Shown here: positions 40,680-50,264 of the stretch, in pieces
Layout of the letters: every line of letters begins with the position of its first letter
How positions within the stretch are numbered: the stretch's first letter is position 1
DNA from: CAIVVT01 sp052145115
GTDB taxonomy: Bacteria > Acidobacteriota > Terriglobia > Bryobacterales > Bryobacteraceae
NCBI GenBank assembly: GCA_052145115.1
Contig: JBKQPG010000028.1
Location: 124,001-188,000, forward strand
Direction: 5' to 3'
DNA: 64,000 nt
Program-made: the position numbers and the translations under genes
The notes under the pieces: model-generated
Told to the model about the DNA's origin: nothing
Databases searched by the model: none
The model's input: only the letters and a program-made list of their open reading frames with translations

Positions 40680-43600
40680 CTAGAACGTGATCTTGCCGGT
40701 GAGCTGAACGGCTCGCGGCGAGGAATCGAAGCCCAGGAACGAGCCGTAAGCCGAAGTCGGTGTGCCGGCCATGCCGCCGACCTGTTGACCGAAGGTGGAG
40801 TCGCCCATCCCGGTGTCCGGGAAGCCGAAGTTGGGGTGATTGAACAGGTTGAAGGCCTGGATGCCAACCGCGAATTTCAGGTGCTCTGTGATCGCGAAGT
40901 TCTTGAACAGGTTCGCGTCGAAGTCGAAGAAACCTGGTCCGCGGTATTGGTTGCGCGACTGGGTCGGCCAGATTGTATAGCCATTCCAGCTTGGATCGGC
41001 GCTATTGATGAAGGCGTTGGCGTTGAGGCAGGGAGTATTGACGGCGGACTCGCCGCAACTGCTCGTCTGGCCGGCCACGCCGGCGATCGGCTGGGCCAGG
41101 ATCGTCCCCCCGCCGTTGCTGATGGCGCCGTTCCAATTGTTGTCGACGATCGAGAACGGAAGCCCGGAGCGCCAGGTCAGCTTGCCGGTAAGTTGCCAGC
41201 CGTTGACCACCCCCTGCGCGAACTTGTTGGAAAGGTGGGTGACGGGAGCGTAGACGAAGTCCGCGCTGAGCTGGTGGCGGATGTCGTAATCCGAGTTGCC
41301 GTAGTTATAGTTGTTGCCGAGGGGATTCATCTGTCCGAACAACGAATCGCCGTAGGTAAAGATTCCACCATTGGAGGCATCGTCCAGGCCGTGCGCCCAA
41401 GTGAAATTCAAGTGCCCGGTTATGCCGTGGGACATCTGCTTGCGCAAAGTCACGTTCAAGGCATCGTAACGGGAGATTGCGCCGTTCTGGACCTCGGTGA
41501 CCTCACCGTAGTTGGGCACCCGGGGACTGAAGGTCTCGTTGACGCCGGCGACGCCCGTGAAGATCCCGCAGCAGTCGTAAGCGTTGTACCAGGAATTGTT
41601 GTAAAAGATCTTCACGGAATGGTTGCCGACGTAGCTCAGGTTGAGAGCGTACGAAGTGCCGAACTGGCGCTGGATGGTGAAGTTCCATTCCGATGTCTCG
41701 GGCGTGTGCATGGTGCTGGGGAAGGACGTCACAGCCGGCGCCGCGAAAACAGCACCGAGCGATTGAAGCGCGGATGCGATCTGATTGTAACTGCTGGAAA
41801 GGTTGAAAGCGGCGGCCGAAGCGGCCCAGGTGGCCGCCCCGCCGGCGGGGTCGAAGGGCAAAGTGCCGCCCGCCGGACGCACGCGAATGGCGACGGAGAC
41901 CGGAGGATCGCTCAACAGGTCGTCGACCAGACCTTCCGGAACGGCGTCGTAGAAGACCCCGAAACCACCGCTGATGACGGTCTTGTTGTCGGAGCCGGGG
42001 GACCAGCTAAAGCCGATGCGCGGCGACCAGTTGATGGCATCGATCCCCGGGAAAGCCTGGTGCTGGTTGGCAACGATGTCCGAGCTGTAGGCCACGTCGC
42101 CGGGGTCCGAGCTGGTCACGCTGGGCAGCGAATTGAAATCGCTCTTGAAGTTGGCAAAACAGTTGAACTGGCAGACCGGGTTGGAGCTGTGTTCGCCGCG
42201 CAGGGTCAGCGTCAGCTTCAGGTTCTTCCGGATGGCCCAGTCGTCCTCGGCGTAGATGCCCACGCCCCACATGGCGATAGGTACGTCGCTGGCGAGGTTA
42301 TCCGACATGCGGTATTGATAGGCATAACCGTCGACCAGCTCCTGCAGGCCCGCCGGGGTGTAGCCAAAGTACACGGCTGGCGAATTAAAGAAGAAGTTGT
42401 GGTCGCTGACGTCGTAGCGGCGGAAGTTAAAGCCGAATTTCAGGCTGTGCTTGCCCTTCAGCAGCGAGAAATCGTCGATGAACTGGTACTGCGTGATGTT
42501 GCGGCCCTGGGGGAAATCGCGCAGCAAGTTAATGTTGCTGAAGGGCACCGCTCCCGAGTCCTCGACGTCGTAGGGGAAGGCGGCAACCGCGGCGGCATGA
42601 TTCTGCGCGAACTGGGCCACATAGTGGCTGAGGGCGGCCGTAAAGGAGTTGGTCGCGGTCGGGCCGAAGATGTGGGTCTCATGGAACTGGTTGTCGAATT
42701 CCGGCTGGTTGGATAGGGCGTTGAAAGCCGGGCTGATGGCATTGATCGAAGTCGGCTGCAGGCCGTGGTCGAGCTTCCAGCGATAGTAAATGTCGTCGTT
42801 GGTCCCGAACTTGTAGTCGCCACGGATGGTCTGCATCCACTCCGTTCCCAGCGCAGAGGCGCTGGATGAGAAGCGGGCGGCGCAATTCATCGTGGTGGGG
42901 TCGAAACCGGGCAGAGTGAGCGCGTTACACTCGCTGGAATTAGAGAACGCCTGGGCGTTGGAGGCGCCCGCGGCATTCTCCCACAGGGCGAACATGCGCT
43001 TATACATGGGCGCCTCGTTAGGCTCCAGGTTGGTCACATTGACCATGGTGGCGTTCACAAAATCCTGCGTCGGAATCACCGTCGAGAAGACGTTGGGGAG
43101 AACGAAGCGTAAGCCCTCGTTGTCGGCGAAGAAGAACAGCTTGTTCTTGACAATCGGACCGCCGATCGAGGTCGCCCACTGATTGGCGTTGGAGAACGGA
43201 CGCGGGGCGCCGTAGTAATTGCTCCACCAATCGTTGGCGTTCATCACGCGGCCGTTCCACCAGTACTGCGCGTTGCCATGGAACTGGTTGGTGCCCGACT
43301 TGGTCACGTAGGTGACCTGCGCGCCGGAGAGCTGGCCGAACTGGCCGCCGTAGGCGTTGGAGACAACCGTTACTTCCTGCAACTCGTTCTGCCCCAGCAT
43401 GAGGTTGGTGGCGCCCGAGTTGTTGATGTTGAAGTACGGGTCCATGTCGTTTTCGCCGTTGACGGTAAACAGATTCGAAGTGGCCGGCAGACCGTTGACG
43501 GTGAAGTTGCCATAGCCTCCGGTGGAGTTGGCAACCGCGCCCGGAGCAGTCCACAGGATGTTGGTCAGGTCACCGCCGGCGCTGGGCAATAGCTCCACTT

Positions 43601-44027
43601 CCTGTTGCGTGAACGGAGTATTGTTGCTGGCGTCGGGGTTGATCAAAGGCGCGACCGCGGAGACTTCGACGGTTTGCACTGCCTTGCTGAGTTCGAGCAT
43701 GAAATCGGCGGTCACGGTCTCGGCGACGGCGACAGTCACCTCCCGCTGGGACTTCAGGAAGCCAGGCATTGTCGCTGAAACTTCGTAGCGGCCGGGCTTC
43801 AGCAGGCTGAAGCGGTACGAACCGGTCGAGGCGATGGCATTCTGGACGCTCCCATTCTCCAGATTCCTCAAGTTCATCTTCGCCCCAACCACTAACGCCT
43901 TGGTGGCGTCCGTAACCGTGCCCGTGATGTCGCCTGTGATCAGCGACTGACCGAACACGGCCGGAGCCGCTGCCAGAAAAAGCACGCCCGCAAGAGCGCG
44001 CCAAAAACGTTGCTGTCTAATTCGCAT
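40680..44027 (-). CDS. TonB-dependent receptor-like protein with carboxypeptidase-regulatory domain
   Basis: The 1115-residue outer-membrane protein has a signal peptide (ALAGVLFLAAAPAVFG). A carboxypeptidase-regulatory-like domain follows at about 28-110 (ITGDITGTVTDATKALVVGAKMNLRNLENGSVQ...PGRYEVSATMPGFLKSQREVTV), then a plug (NNTPFTQQEVELLPSAGGDLTNILWTAPG..., YGGQFGQLSGAQVTYVTKSGTNQFHG) and a large beta-barrel with many aromatic strands. It is of the Oar-like group expanded in Acidobacteria, probably for uptake of oligosaccharides or peptides. The ligand is unknown. A terminator follows. Confidence 0.9.
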   Translation of the reverse strand: MRIRQQRFWRALAGVLFLAAAPAVFGQSLITGDITGTVTDATKALVVGAKMNLRNLENGSVQNAIASTGSYRFSLLKPGRYEVSATMPGFLKSQREVTVAVAETVTADFMLELSKAVQTVEVSAVAPLINPDASNNTPFTQQEVELLPSAGGDLTNILWTAPGAVANSTGGYGNFTVNGLPATSNLFTVNGENDMDPYFNINNSGATNLMLGQNELQEVTVVSNAYGGQFGQLSGAQVTYVTKSGTNQFHGNAQYWWNGRVMNANDWWSNYYGAPRPFSNANQWATSIGGPIVKNKLFFFADNEGLRFVLPNVFSTVIPTQDFVNATMVNVTNLEPNEAPMYKRMFALWENAAGASNAQAFSNSSECNALTLPGFDPTTMNCAARFSSSASALGTEWMQTIRGDYKFGTNDDIYYRWKLDHGLQPTSINAISPAFNALSNQPEFDNQFHETHIFGPTATNSFTAALSHYVAQFAQNHAAAVAAFPYDVEDSGAVPFSNINLLRDFPQGRNITQYQFIDDFSLLKGKHSLKFGFNFRRYDVSDHNFFFNSPAVYFGYTPAGLQELVDGYAYQYRMSDNLASDVPIAMWGVGIYAEDDWAIRKNLKLTLTLRGEHSSNPVCQFNCFANFKSDFNSLPSVTSSDPGDVAYSSDIVANQHQAFPGIDAINWSPRIGFSWSPGSDNKTVISGGFGVFYDAVPEGLVDDLLSDPPVSVAIRVRPAGGTLPFDPAGGAATWAASAAAFNLSSSYNQIASALQSLGAVFAAPAVTSFPSTMHTPETSEWNFTIQRQFGTSYALNLSYVGNHSVKIFYNNSWYNAYDCCGIFTGVAGVNETFSPRVPNYGEVTEVQNGAISRYDALNVTLRKQMSHGITGHLNFTWAHGLDDASNGGIFTYGDSLFGQMNPLGNNYNYGNSDYDIRHQLSADFVYAPVTHLSNKFAQGVVNGWQLTGKLTWRSGLPFSIVDNNWNGAISNGGGTILAQPIAGVAGQTSSCGESAVNTPCLNANAFINSADPSWNGYTIWPTQSRNQYRGPGFFDFDANLFKNFAITEHLKFAVGIQAFNLFNHPNFGFPDTGMGDSTFGQQVGGMAGTPTSAYGSFLGFDSSPRAVQLTGKITF

Positions 44028-44898
44028 AGCTTCCTTCCTTTATCCGAGAACTGGCCGGTGCAGAAGCGATGAGCAGCAGGCACTGTGTGAGGACGCCGAG
44101 CCCTCTGCCCCCAATGCACTCTCGCATACTAACCTCCCGTCAAGATTGACCCAACCGATTCGGCCGTCGAAAAGCCGCCGCGGACGGCGACCACGCGGCC
44201 GAATAGCATTCAAACCCCCAAACGAGCCGGCCCCCGAACGTTCTTCCCGGCACCCCCGTCCCGGCGCCACAGGGGTTCCGCGTGCCCAAAAGAAGCCGCA
44301 GACGTGGAGCGCCGAGCCACGGCCCTGGGGGCCGTTGAGGCAAGCAGACGTTCTGGTGACTGCGGTAAGAAAACCGTACCGCGACAAGGCGGGGAGAGTG
44401 CATCCACGGCGTCGAGGCCGCGCGGGCGCCGGTCGAAGATCCAAAAGAGCCGCCGGCGTGGCGAGTGGAAATCCTGCTTCCGCCACGCTGGTTGGCCCGG
44501 GCCGCGGGCTGGCGCCCCGCCGAACGGCGGTGGAGCGCAAGCGGGCAGACTGCCGGGAGACGTTCCGGCACCCCTTCTCCGCCGGGGGTTTCGGGCCTTG
44601 AACTCGCGGATCTATGGCAGAAGCAATATTCACTGCCGATACCCGAAGCACTCTCTCTAACCGCCGGCACCCACTCCCGGGTGAAAACCCGGCCGCCTGC
44701 GGTCAGACAGATATAGGGGAATTGTAACATCAGTGCAGCTAAAAGAGAAACGCCCTCCAGTAGCAAATCGGACCAAAGAGATTAAACTACCGCAACGCAG
44801 GTGGTCCCAGCATGGGCCTCAGGATGAATGATTCGATATGCTTAGGGGTTGGATGCGGCGCGTGCGCGCGGCACGGGCCGTATCCACAGGAGGTACAG
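44028..44898. other. Long intergenic region between divergent genes
   Basis: These 871 bases lie between the starts of the receptor and a Gfo/Idh gene. Open frames over 100 codons exist on both strands but overlap one another and show no family likeness; I treat them as chance frames in GC-rich DNA. Local composition falls near 44620-44780 (AT-rich stretches such as ATATAGGGGAATTGTAAC), where promoters for one or both genes could lie. No repeat or RNA was recognised. Confidence 0.5.
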
Positions 44899-46167
44899 AT
44901 GGCTCAAGAATACTCCCGCCGCAGTTTCGTGAAGACGGCGGCTGCGGCGGCGCTGGCGGCGGCGCCGGCTGTGGGCGCGAACGAGCGGATCCAGATGGGG
45001 TGGATCGGCACGGGCACACGGGGCCGCTACCTGGAGGAGCGGGCGTACGCGGGCAACGCGGCAAGAATCCACGTGGTGGCGCTGTGCGACACCTTCCGCG
45101 CGAACCTGGCGCAGGGTAAGGATGTTGTTCAAACTAAAGGACAAAACACGCCCAAGACGTATTTGGATTATCGCGATCTGCTGGCCGACAAGGAAGTGGA
45201 GGCGGTGGTGATCGCGACGCCCGAGCATCTGCATTGCCAAATGCTGCTGGACGCGATTGCGGCGGGCAAGAACGTGTATGTGGAAAAGCCGCTGGCACAT
45301 ACGCTCGAGGAGGCGCAGGAGATCATGCGGGCGGTGGCGAAGTCGAAGAGCGTGATTCAGGTGGGCACGCAGAACCGCTCCAACAGTCTCTATCAGATGG
45401 CTAAGGCGATGATTTCACAAGGGATGATCGGCGACTGCCACTATGTGCGGGCGTTCTGGTACCGCAATGCGGAGCCGAGCGGGGCGCCGGCCTGGCGGTA
45501 TCCGATCGATCCTGCGCTGACGGAGGCCAACGCGGACTGGCAGAAGTTCCTGGGGCCGGCCAAGAAGGTGGCGTTCGATCCGCACCGTTACCGGCAATGG
45601 CGGCTGTATTGGGATTATTCGAGCGGCATCGCGACGGACCTGATGGTGCACCAGACCGACATCACGGCGTTCGTGCTGGGGCGCGGGATTCCGGCCTCGG
45701 TAGTGGCGACGGGGGGCGTGCTGCAGTGGACCGTGGATGACGACCGGGACGTGCCGGACACGTGGAGCGTACTGCTGGATTATCCGGACAAGCTGCATGT
45801 CAACTACTCGTGCTACCTGGGCAACGCGCACAACGGATACGGCGAGCAATACCTGGGCGACGAGGGGACGATCGAGGTGCTGAACCGCTCGACGCTGAAT
45901 TTCTATCCGGAGGTGTACCGGCCGAACATGCCCGAGGTGGTCAAGAACCGCAAGGAGACGACCATTTCGCTGCCGGGCAACGACAACCTGGCCGTGGAGG
46001 CTCACATCCGGAATTTCCTGAACGCGATTCGCGGGCTGGAGAAGCCGATCGCGCCGCCGCAGGCGGGCTACGAGGCGGCGGTGCCGGGGTTCCTGTCGGT
46101 GATGAGCTACAAGCAGAAAAAAGTGGTCCTGTGGGACGCGAAGGCGGACACGTACCGGATGTCGTAG
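44899..46167 (+). CDS. Gfo/Idh/MocA oxidoreductase, Tat-exported (second)
   Basis: The 422-residue protein has a Tat signal (YSRRSFVKTAAAAALAAAPA), the NAD site MGWIGTGTRGRYLEE (about 33-47), VIATPEHLHCQMLLDAIAAGKNVYVEKPLAHTLEEA with the catalytic-type EKP, and GIATDLMVHQTDITAFVLG in the substrate domain. ACAGGAGGTACAG just before the ATG decides the start. It is a paralogue of the protein at 12814-14085 but from a different subgroup. It probably acts on sugars in the periplasm. Confidence 0.9.
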   Translation: MAQEYSRRSFVKTAAAAALAAAPAVGANERIQMGWIGTGTRGRYLEERAYAGNAARIHVVALCDTFRANLAQGKDVVQTKGQNTPKTYLDYRDLLADKEVEAVVIATPEHLHCQMLLDAIAAGKNVYVEKPLAHTLEEAQEIMRAVAKSKSVIQVGTQNRSNSLYQMAKAMISQGMIGDCHYVRAFWYRNAEPSGAPAWRYPIDPALTEANADWQKFLGPAKKVAFDPHRYRQWRLYWDYSSGIATDLMVHQTDITAFVLGRGIPASVVATGGVLQWTVDDDRDVPDTWSVLLDYPDKLHVNYSCYLGNAHNGYGEQYLGDEGTIEVLNRSTLNFYPEVYRPNMPEVVKNRKETTISLPGNDNLAVEAHIRNFLNAIRGLEKPIAPPQAGYEAAVPGFLSVMSYKQKKVVLWDAKADTYRMS

Positions 46168-46239
46168 GGCGCGGCCACGGGCGCGCATGGACAAAGAACC
46201 AGCGCAGGTCGGACCCTTGAAGCCGCAAGGAGCGGGGCG

Positions 46240-48030
46240 TCACCACCCCACGGGATGGCCCTGGTTCTGCTGTTCCAGCCACTTCTCCAGCGGCGCGAAG
46301 TATTCACGGATCGCGCCTCCGTCCATCTGGCGCGTGCCGGCGATTTTCTCGAGGGCATCGGGCCAGGGCTTGGAGAGGCCCATTTCCAGCATGGCGTTGA
46401 GCTTGGCGCCGGCTTCTTTGTTGCCGTAAATGGAGCAGCGATGGAGCGGATCCTTGCAGCCGGCGGTCTGGCTGAGGGCCTTATGGAACTGGAACTGGAG
46501 GATGTCGGCGAGGAAGTAGCGGGTGTAGGGCACGCTCGCCGGCACGTGGTACTTGGCGCCGGGATCGAAGAACTCCTCGCCGCGCGGGGATGAGGGGGCG
46601 ATGCCTTCGTATTTCAGGCGCAGATCCCACCACGCCTGGTTGTACTTCTCAGGGGTGATCTGGCCGGAGAAGACCTTCCAGCGCCACTGGTCAATCAACA
46701 GGCCGAAGGGCAGGAAGGCGATCTTCTCGAGAGCCTTCTTCAGCAGCAGCCCGGTGTCCTTCGAGGCGTCGGGAGCTTTCTGGATGAAGCCGAGTTGCAC
46801 GAGGTAAGAGGGGGTGATGGAGAGGGCGATTGTATCGCCGATGGCCTCGTGGAAACCGTCGTTGGCGGAGCCGCGGAACAGGAACGGCTGGCGGTCGTAG
46901 GCGCGCTGGTAGAAGTTGTGGCCCAGTTCGTGGTGGACGGTGTAGAAGTCCTCGGCGACGATGTCGATGCACATCTTGAGGCGCAGGTCCTCGACATTAT
47001 CAAGATCCCAGGCCGAGGCGTGGCAGATCACGTCGCGATCGCGCGGGCGGATGAACATCGAGCGCTCCCAGAAGGTCTGGGGCAGAGGGGCGAAGCCCAA
47101 GGACTTGAAAAAGCCCTCGCCATAGCGGACCATCTGCAACGGTTCGGTCTTGCGCTGCTTGAGGATGGCGGTGAGATCGTAGCCGGGGTCGGCATCCTGG
47201 GGCGCGAGCAGGGGATAGAGATTGTCCCAGGTCTGGGCCCAGATGTTGCCGAGGAGGTGGGCCGGGATGGGGCCGTTGGCGGGGACGACGTCGCCATATT
47301 TTTCGCGCAGCTTCCAACGCGTGTAGGCGTGCAACTGGACATACAGCGGCTTGACCTGATCCCACAGGCGGTCGAGCTCCTTGGAGAAATCGTCGGGCGG
47401 CATATCGTAGCCCGAGCGCCACAGGGCGCCGGTGTCGGCGAAGCCGAGTTCCTTGGCGCCTTTGTTGGCGAGCGCGATCAGGCGGGCGTAGTCGTGACGC
47501 ATGGGCGGCGAGATGGAGTGCCAGCCCTGCCAGACGTCAAGGAGCTGTTTGGGATCGTGGCTGGTGGCCATGATCTTGGTGATGTCGTCGATGTTGAGAC
47601 ACTTCGAGGTGTCGCCGGCGGGGCAGTACTTGCCTTTGCCATAGGCCGCGTCGAGCGCTGAGGCCAGGCGCGCCACCTCGGCGTTTTCCTTGGGATCAGA
47701 GGGCGCGGGGAGGGTGATCCCGAGCTTGATCAAGAGGAGCTTGCGTTTGACATCCTCGGGCAGGGCCAGGCCGTCGAATTGGGCGGCTTGCTTGGCCAGG
47801 CGGACCTGGATCGCGGTCAGCTTCTCGTTGGCCGCAGCGGCGATGGCCTGTGTATCGCCGGTGATGTAGGTCTCCTGGACCCACTGCGCGACGTTGGCGG
47901 CGTTGCCGGCAGCGAGCAATTCGATCTCCGCCTTTTCCACAAACGCGCGGGCCTGCTCCGGCGAGCGGCGGGCACAGCCGGCCAGAAAGGCCAGCGTACC
48001 GGCAATTAGCAGAGTCAAGAATATACGCAT
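46240..48030 (-). CDS. Peptidyl-dipeptidase, M2 (ACE) family lipoprotein
   Basis: The 596-residue protein has a lipoprotein signal with lipobox LAGC (Cys about 19). The zinc motif HHELGH lies near residue 365, with the third ligand in FHEAIGD about 23 residues later. C-terminal substrate-binding blocks are YHVPASVPYTRYFLADILQFQFH and CKDPLHRCSIYGNKEAG. Like angiotensin-converting enzyme it should release dipeptides from peptide C-termini, on the periplasmic or outer side of the envelope. The length fits single-domain bacterial ACE homologues. Confidence 0.93.
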   Translation of the reverse strand: MRIFLTLLIAGTLAFLAGCARRSPEQARAFVEKAEIELLAAGNAANVAQWVQETYITGDTQAIAAAANEKLTAIQVRLAKQAAQFDGLALPEDVKRKLLLIKLGITLPAPSDPKENAEVARLASALDAAYGKGKYCPAGDTSKCLNIDDITKIMATSHDPKQLLDVWQGWHSISPPMRHDYARLIALANKGAKELGFADTGALWRSGYDMPPDDFSKELDRLWDQVKPLYVQLHAYTRWKLREKYGDVVPANGPIPAHLLGNIWAQTWDNLYPLLAPQDADPGYDLTAILKQRKTEPLQMVRYGEGFFKSLGFAPLPQTFWERSMFIRPRDRDVICHASAWDLDNVEDLRLKMCIDIVAEDFYTVHHELGHNFYQRAYDRQPFLFRGSANDGFHEAIGDTIALSITPSYLVQLGFIQKAPDASKDTGLLLKKALEKIAFLPFGLLIDQWRWKVFSGQITPEKYNQAWWDLRLKYEGIAPSSPRGEEFFDPGAKYHVPASVPYTRYFLADILQFQFHKALSQTAGCKDPLHRCSIYGNKEAGAKLNAMLEMGLSKPWPDALEKIAGTRQMDGGAIREYFAPLEKWLEQQNQGHPVGW

Positions 48031-48159
48031 ACGTGGCGTCTCCCGCAGGGCAGTTTACACGAAAGCGGAGGGGCGTATCGGGAATTCCACCGGGAGGTGG
48101 TGCGTATTGTCCAGAGGCATGAGCGCCCAAAGCCTGACGTGCGCTGGCATACTAAGCTC

Positions 48160-48420
48160 ATGCGGCCGCTCGACACTTCGCCGGAGGCCTGGGAGGCATT
48201 CCTTCAAATCGAACGGGGCATGAGCGCCGGAGACCGGATTCGGCAGGCGCTCCAGCAGTCGGCCCTAGTCCGAGCGATGTGTGAGGCTGGTCTGCGGCAG
48301 CAGTTTCCCGAGGCGGACGACGCGGAGATCCGGCTCCGGGCGATTCGGCAGAGGTTAGGCCCGGAGCTGTTCCGGAAGGTATACGGCGACGTCCTCCCGA
48401 GGGCGGGCACAGGACAGTGA
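48160..48420 (+). CDS. Small protein, nucleotidyltransferase-partner type
   Basis: The 86-residue protein reads LDTSPEAWEAFLQIERGMSAGDRIRQALQ, then VRAMCEAGLRQQFPEADDAEIRLRAIRQRLGPELFRKVYGD. I recall this pattern (TSPEA..., R..P.A...E..LR...) from a helical protein often placed directly before an AbiEii-like nucleotidyltransferase or PIN gene, suggesting an antitoxin-like role. The function is unproven. The ATG is preceded by no strong ribosome site. What follows here is only a fragment of the expected partner. Confidence 0.6.
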   Translation: MRPLDTSPEAWEAFLQIERGMSAGDRIRQALQQSALVRAMCEAGLRQQFPEADDAEIRLRAIRQRLGPELFRKVYGDVLPRAGTGQ

Positions 48421-48426
48421 TTCGCA

Positions 48427-48549
48427 ATGGACGAGGTTTCATCCGAACTGATAGCCTTTATCCGGGATGTCGGCCGACCGCCATTACGAACAGGCGCAAA
48501 TCTGTACAAATGGTCATGTAATCACATCCCTGTACGGGCTGCGTCCTGA
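48427..48549 (+). pseudogene. Possible truncated AbiEii-like nucleotidyltransferase start
   Basis: A 40-codon frame starts 6 bp after the small gene and reads MDEVSSELIAFIRDVGRPP before its content no longer looks like a protein. The first 13 residues match how such partner nucleotidyltransferases begin, just before the GS-box, but the box is missing. The DUF2321 gene starts inside it in another frame. It may be the stump of a partner gene replaced by recombination; it could also be chance. Confidence 0.3.
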
Positions 48550-48988
48550 AGAGCGACGTAACTTCTGCCCCAGTTGCGGGGCAGAGACAATAATCAAGTG
48601 TCCTGACTGCGGCTCGCTAATAATCGGCGCGTATTGCGTCAGGATGCACAACTACGTCCGCAGCCGTTGGAACCTCTCAATCCATCCTCTGGTGTCGGCG
48701 CCCTCGTACTGTGCGAACTGTGGCAAGCCTTACCCCTGGACAGCCAAGGCCATCCAAGCCGCACTTGAATTGGCCGAAGAGATAGAGGGATTGACAGACA
48801 ATGACCGCGAAATCCTGAAGCAGAATGCTCCTAACTTGTTCAAAGATTCCCCACAAACGGAAGTAGCTGCCACGAGGTTTAGGAAGGTCCTGGACAAGAG
48901 CGCTAAAGTGGTCGGCGAGGCCTTCAGGGCGGTTCTAGTCAACGTGATAACTGAGGCCGCAAAGAAGGCGGTCTTCCCGCACGGCTAG
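48467..48988 (+). CDS. DUF2321 family zinc-ribbon protein
   Basis: The 173-residue protein has three CxxC knuckles: FCPSCG (about 34-39), KCPDCG (about 45-50) and YCANCGKPYPWT (about 83-94). These are set in a start AQICTNGHVI that is typical of DUF2321. A C-terminal helical part follows (TRFRKVLDKSAKVVGEAFRAVLVNVITEAAKKAVF). Function is unknown; members occur in accessory regions of many bacteria. Base use is less GC-rich than hisS and the M2 gene around it, which fits acquired DNA. Confidence 0.8.
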   Translation: MSADRHYEQAQICTNGHVITSLYGLRPEERRNFCPSCGAETIIKCPDCGSLIIGAYCVRMHNYVRSRWNLSIHPLVSAPSYCANCGKPYPWTAKAIQAALELAEEIEGLTDNDREILKQNAPNLFKDSPQTEVAATRFRKVLDKSAKVVGEAFRAVLVNVITEAAKKAVFPHG

Positions 48989-49016
48989 CCCATACGAGGC
49001 CGTCCGGACTCTGCCC

Positions 49017-50264
49017 TTACCGGATCAGCGCCGCGAACAACTCCCCGCGCGACACATTGCGCTGCTGGGCCGCGGCCATGTCCTTCAAGGCGTAGACGCC
49101 GGCGGCGATTTCTTCGTCGCCCAGCAGCAACGCATAGCTCGCGTTCAGCTTGTTGGCGAGTTCCATGGCACGCTTGACTTTGGCGTCGGTGGAGACCTCC
49201 ACGACGACGCCGGCGCGGCGCAGGTCGCGCGCCAACAGCGCGGCATGGCGCACGGCCTCAGCGCCCATCGGCACGACGTACAGGTCGAGCGGCGTAAGCG
49301 ACGCGGCGTCCAGCCGCTCCTCGATGGTCATGACGAGGCGGTCCTCGCCGATCGAAAAACCGATGCCCGGCAGGGGGACGCGCGAGCCGAGCGACTCGGC
49401 CAGGCCGTCGTAACGCCCGCCGCCAAGGACGGAGTTCTGCGCGCCGAGAGCGCCGTGAACGACTTCGAATGTCGTCTTCGTGTAGTAGTCCAGGCCGCGG
49501 ACGAGACGGGGGCGGAGTTCGTAGGCGATGCCGCGCGCATCGAGCAGCTCGCGCACGACGGCGAAGTGGGTGGCACACTCCGGGCCGAGATGGTCGAGAA
49601 TCGACGGCAAGCTGTCGATGATGGGCTGGTCCGCGGGCACTTTGCAGTCGAGCACGCGGAGCGGGTTGGTATCGACGCGCCGCTGGCAGTCCTCGCACAT
49701 TTGGCTCTTCACTTCCCGCAGGCGTTGGCGCAGCAATTCAATGAACGCCGGGCGGCACAGCGGACAGCCGACCGAATTGAGGATCAGGCGGGGCTGTTCC
49801 ACGCCGCAGCGAATAAGGATTTCCAGCACCATCTCGATCAGCTCGGCGTCGATGGCGGGCGATTCCGAGCCGATGACCTCGGCGCCGATCTGCGAGAACT
49901 GGCGGAAACGGCCTTTTTGCGGGCGTTCGCGACGAAACATGGGTCCGAAATAATAAAACTTCCTCAGGCCCGGGAGCTGGTCCAGATGGTGCTCGATGCA
50001 GGCGCGGATGACCGAGGCGGTGCACTCCGGGCGCAGGGTGAGCGAGGCGCCGTCGCGGTCGTCCCAGGTGTACATCTCCTTGGAAACGATGTCGGTCTCC
50101 GCGCCGACGCCGCGGGCAAACAACTCGGTCTGCTCAAAGATCGGGGTGCGGATCTCGGAGTAGTTGTAAACGCGGAAGACTTCGCGGGCGACCGTTTCCA
50201 CATGGTTCCAGACGGCCGATGAAGGCGGAAGAATGTCGCGCGTGCCGCGAACTGACTTGATCAT
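49017..50264 (-). CDS. hisS: Histidyl-tRNA synthetase
   Basis: This 415-residue class II synthetase charges tRNA-His. Motif 1 is in the N-terminal region. Motif 2 is FYYFGPMFRRERPQKGRFRQFSQIGAEVIG. The histidine-specific loop is LVRGLDYYTKTTFEV (about 258-272), and motif 3 is LPGIGFSIGEDRLVM. A C-terminal anticodon-binding domain begins near 325 (DLYVVPMGAEAVRHA). The ATG at 50264 (MIKSVRGTRDILPP) overlaps the stop of the upstream carbonic-anhydrase-like gene by 4 bp. Confidence 0.96.
   Translation of the reverse strand: MIKSVRGTRDILPPSSAVWNHVETVAREVFRVYNYSEIRTPIFEQTELFARGVGAETDIVSKEMYTWDDRDGASLTLRPECTASVIRACIEHHLDQLPGLRKFYYFGPMFRRERPQKGRFRQFSQIGAEVIGSESPAIDAELIEMVLEILIRCGVEQPRLILNSVGCPLCRPAFIELLRQRLREVKSQMCEDCQRRVDTNPLRVLDCKVPADQPIIDSLPSILDHLGPECATHFAVVRELLDARGIAYELRPRLVRGLDYYTKTTFEVVHGALGAQNSVLGGGRYDGLAESLGSRVPLPGIGFSIGEDRLVMTIEERLDAASLTPLDLYVVPMGAEAVRHAALLARDLRRAGVVVEVSTDAKVKRAMELANKLNASYALLLGDEEIAAGVYALKDMAAAQQRNVSRGELFAALIR

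Noticed and set aside
44140..44766. Several 110-208 codon frames between the receptor and the Gfo/Idh gene
   Set aside because: Overlap one another on both strands, arginine/proline-rich, no signal peptide or motif; likely chance frames.
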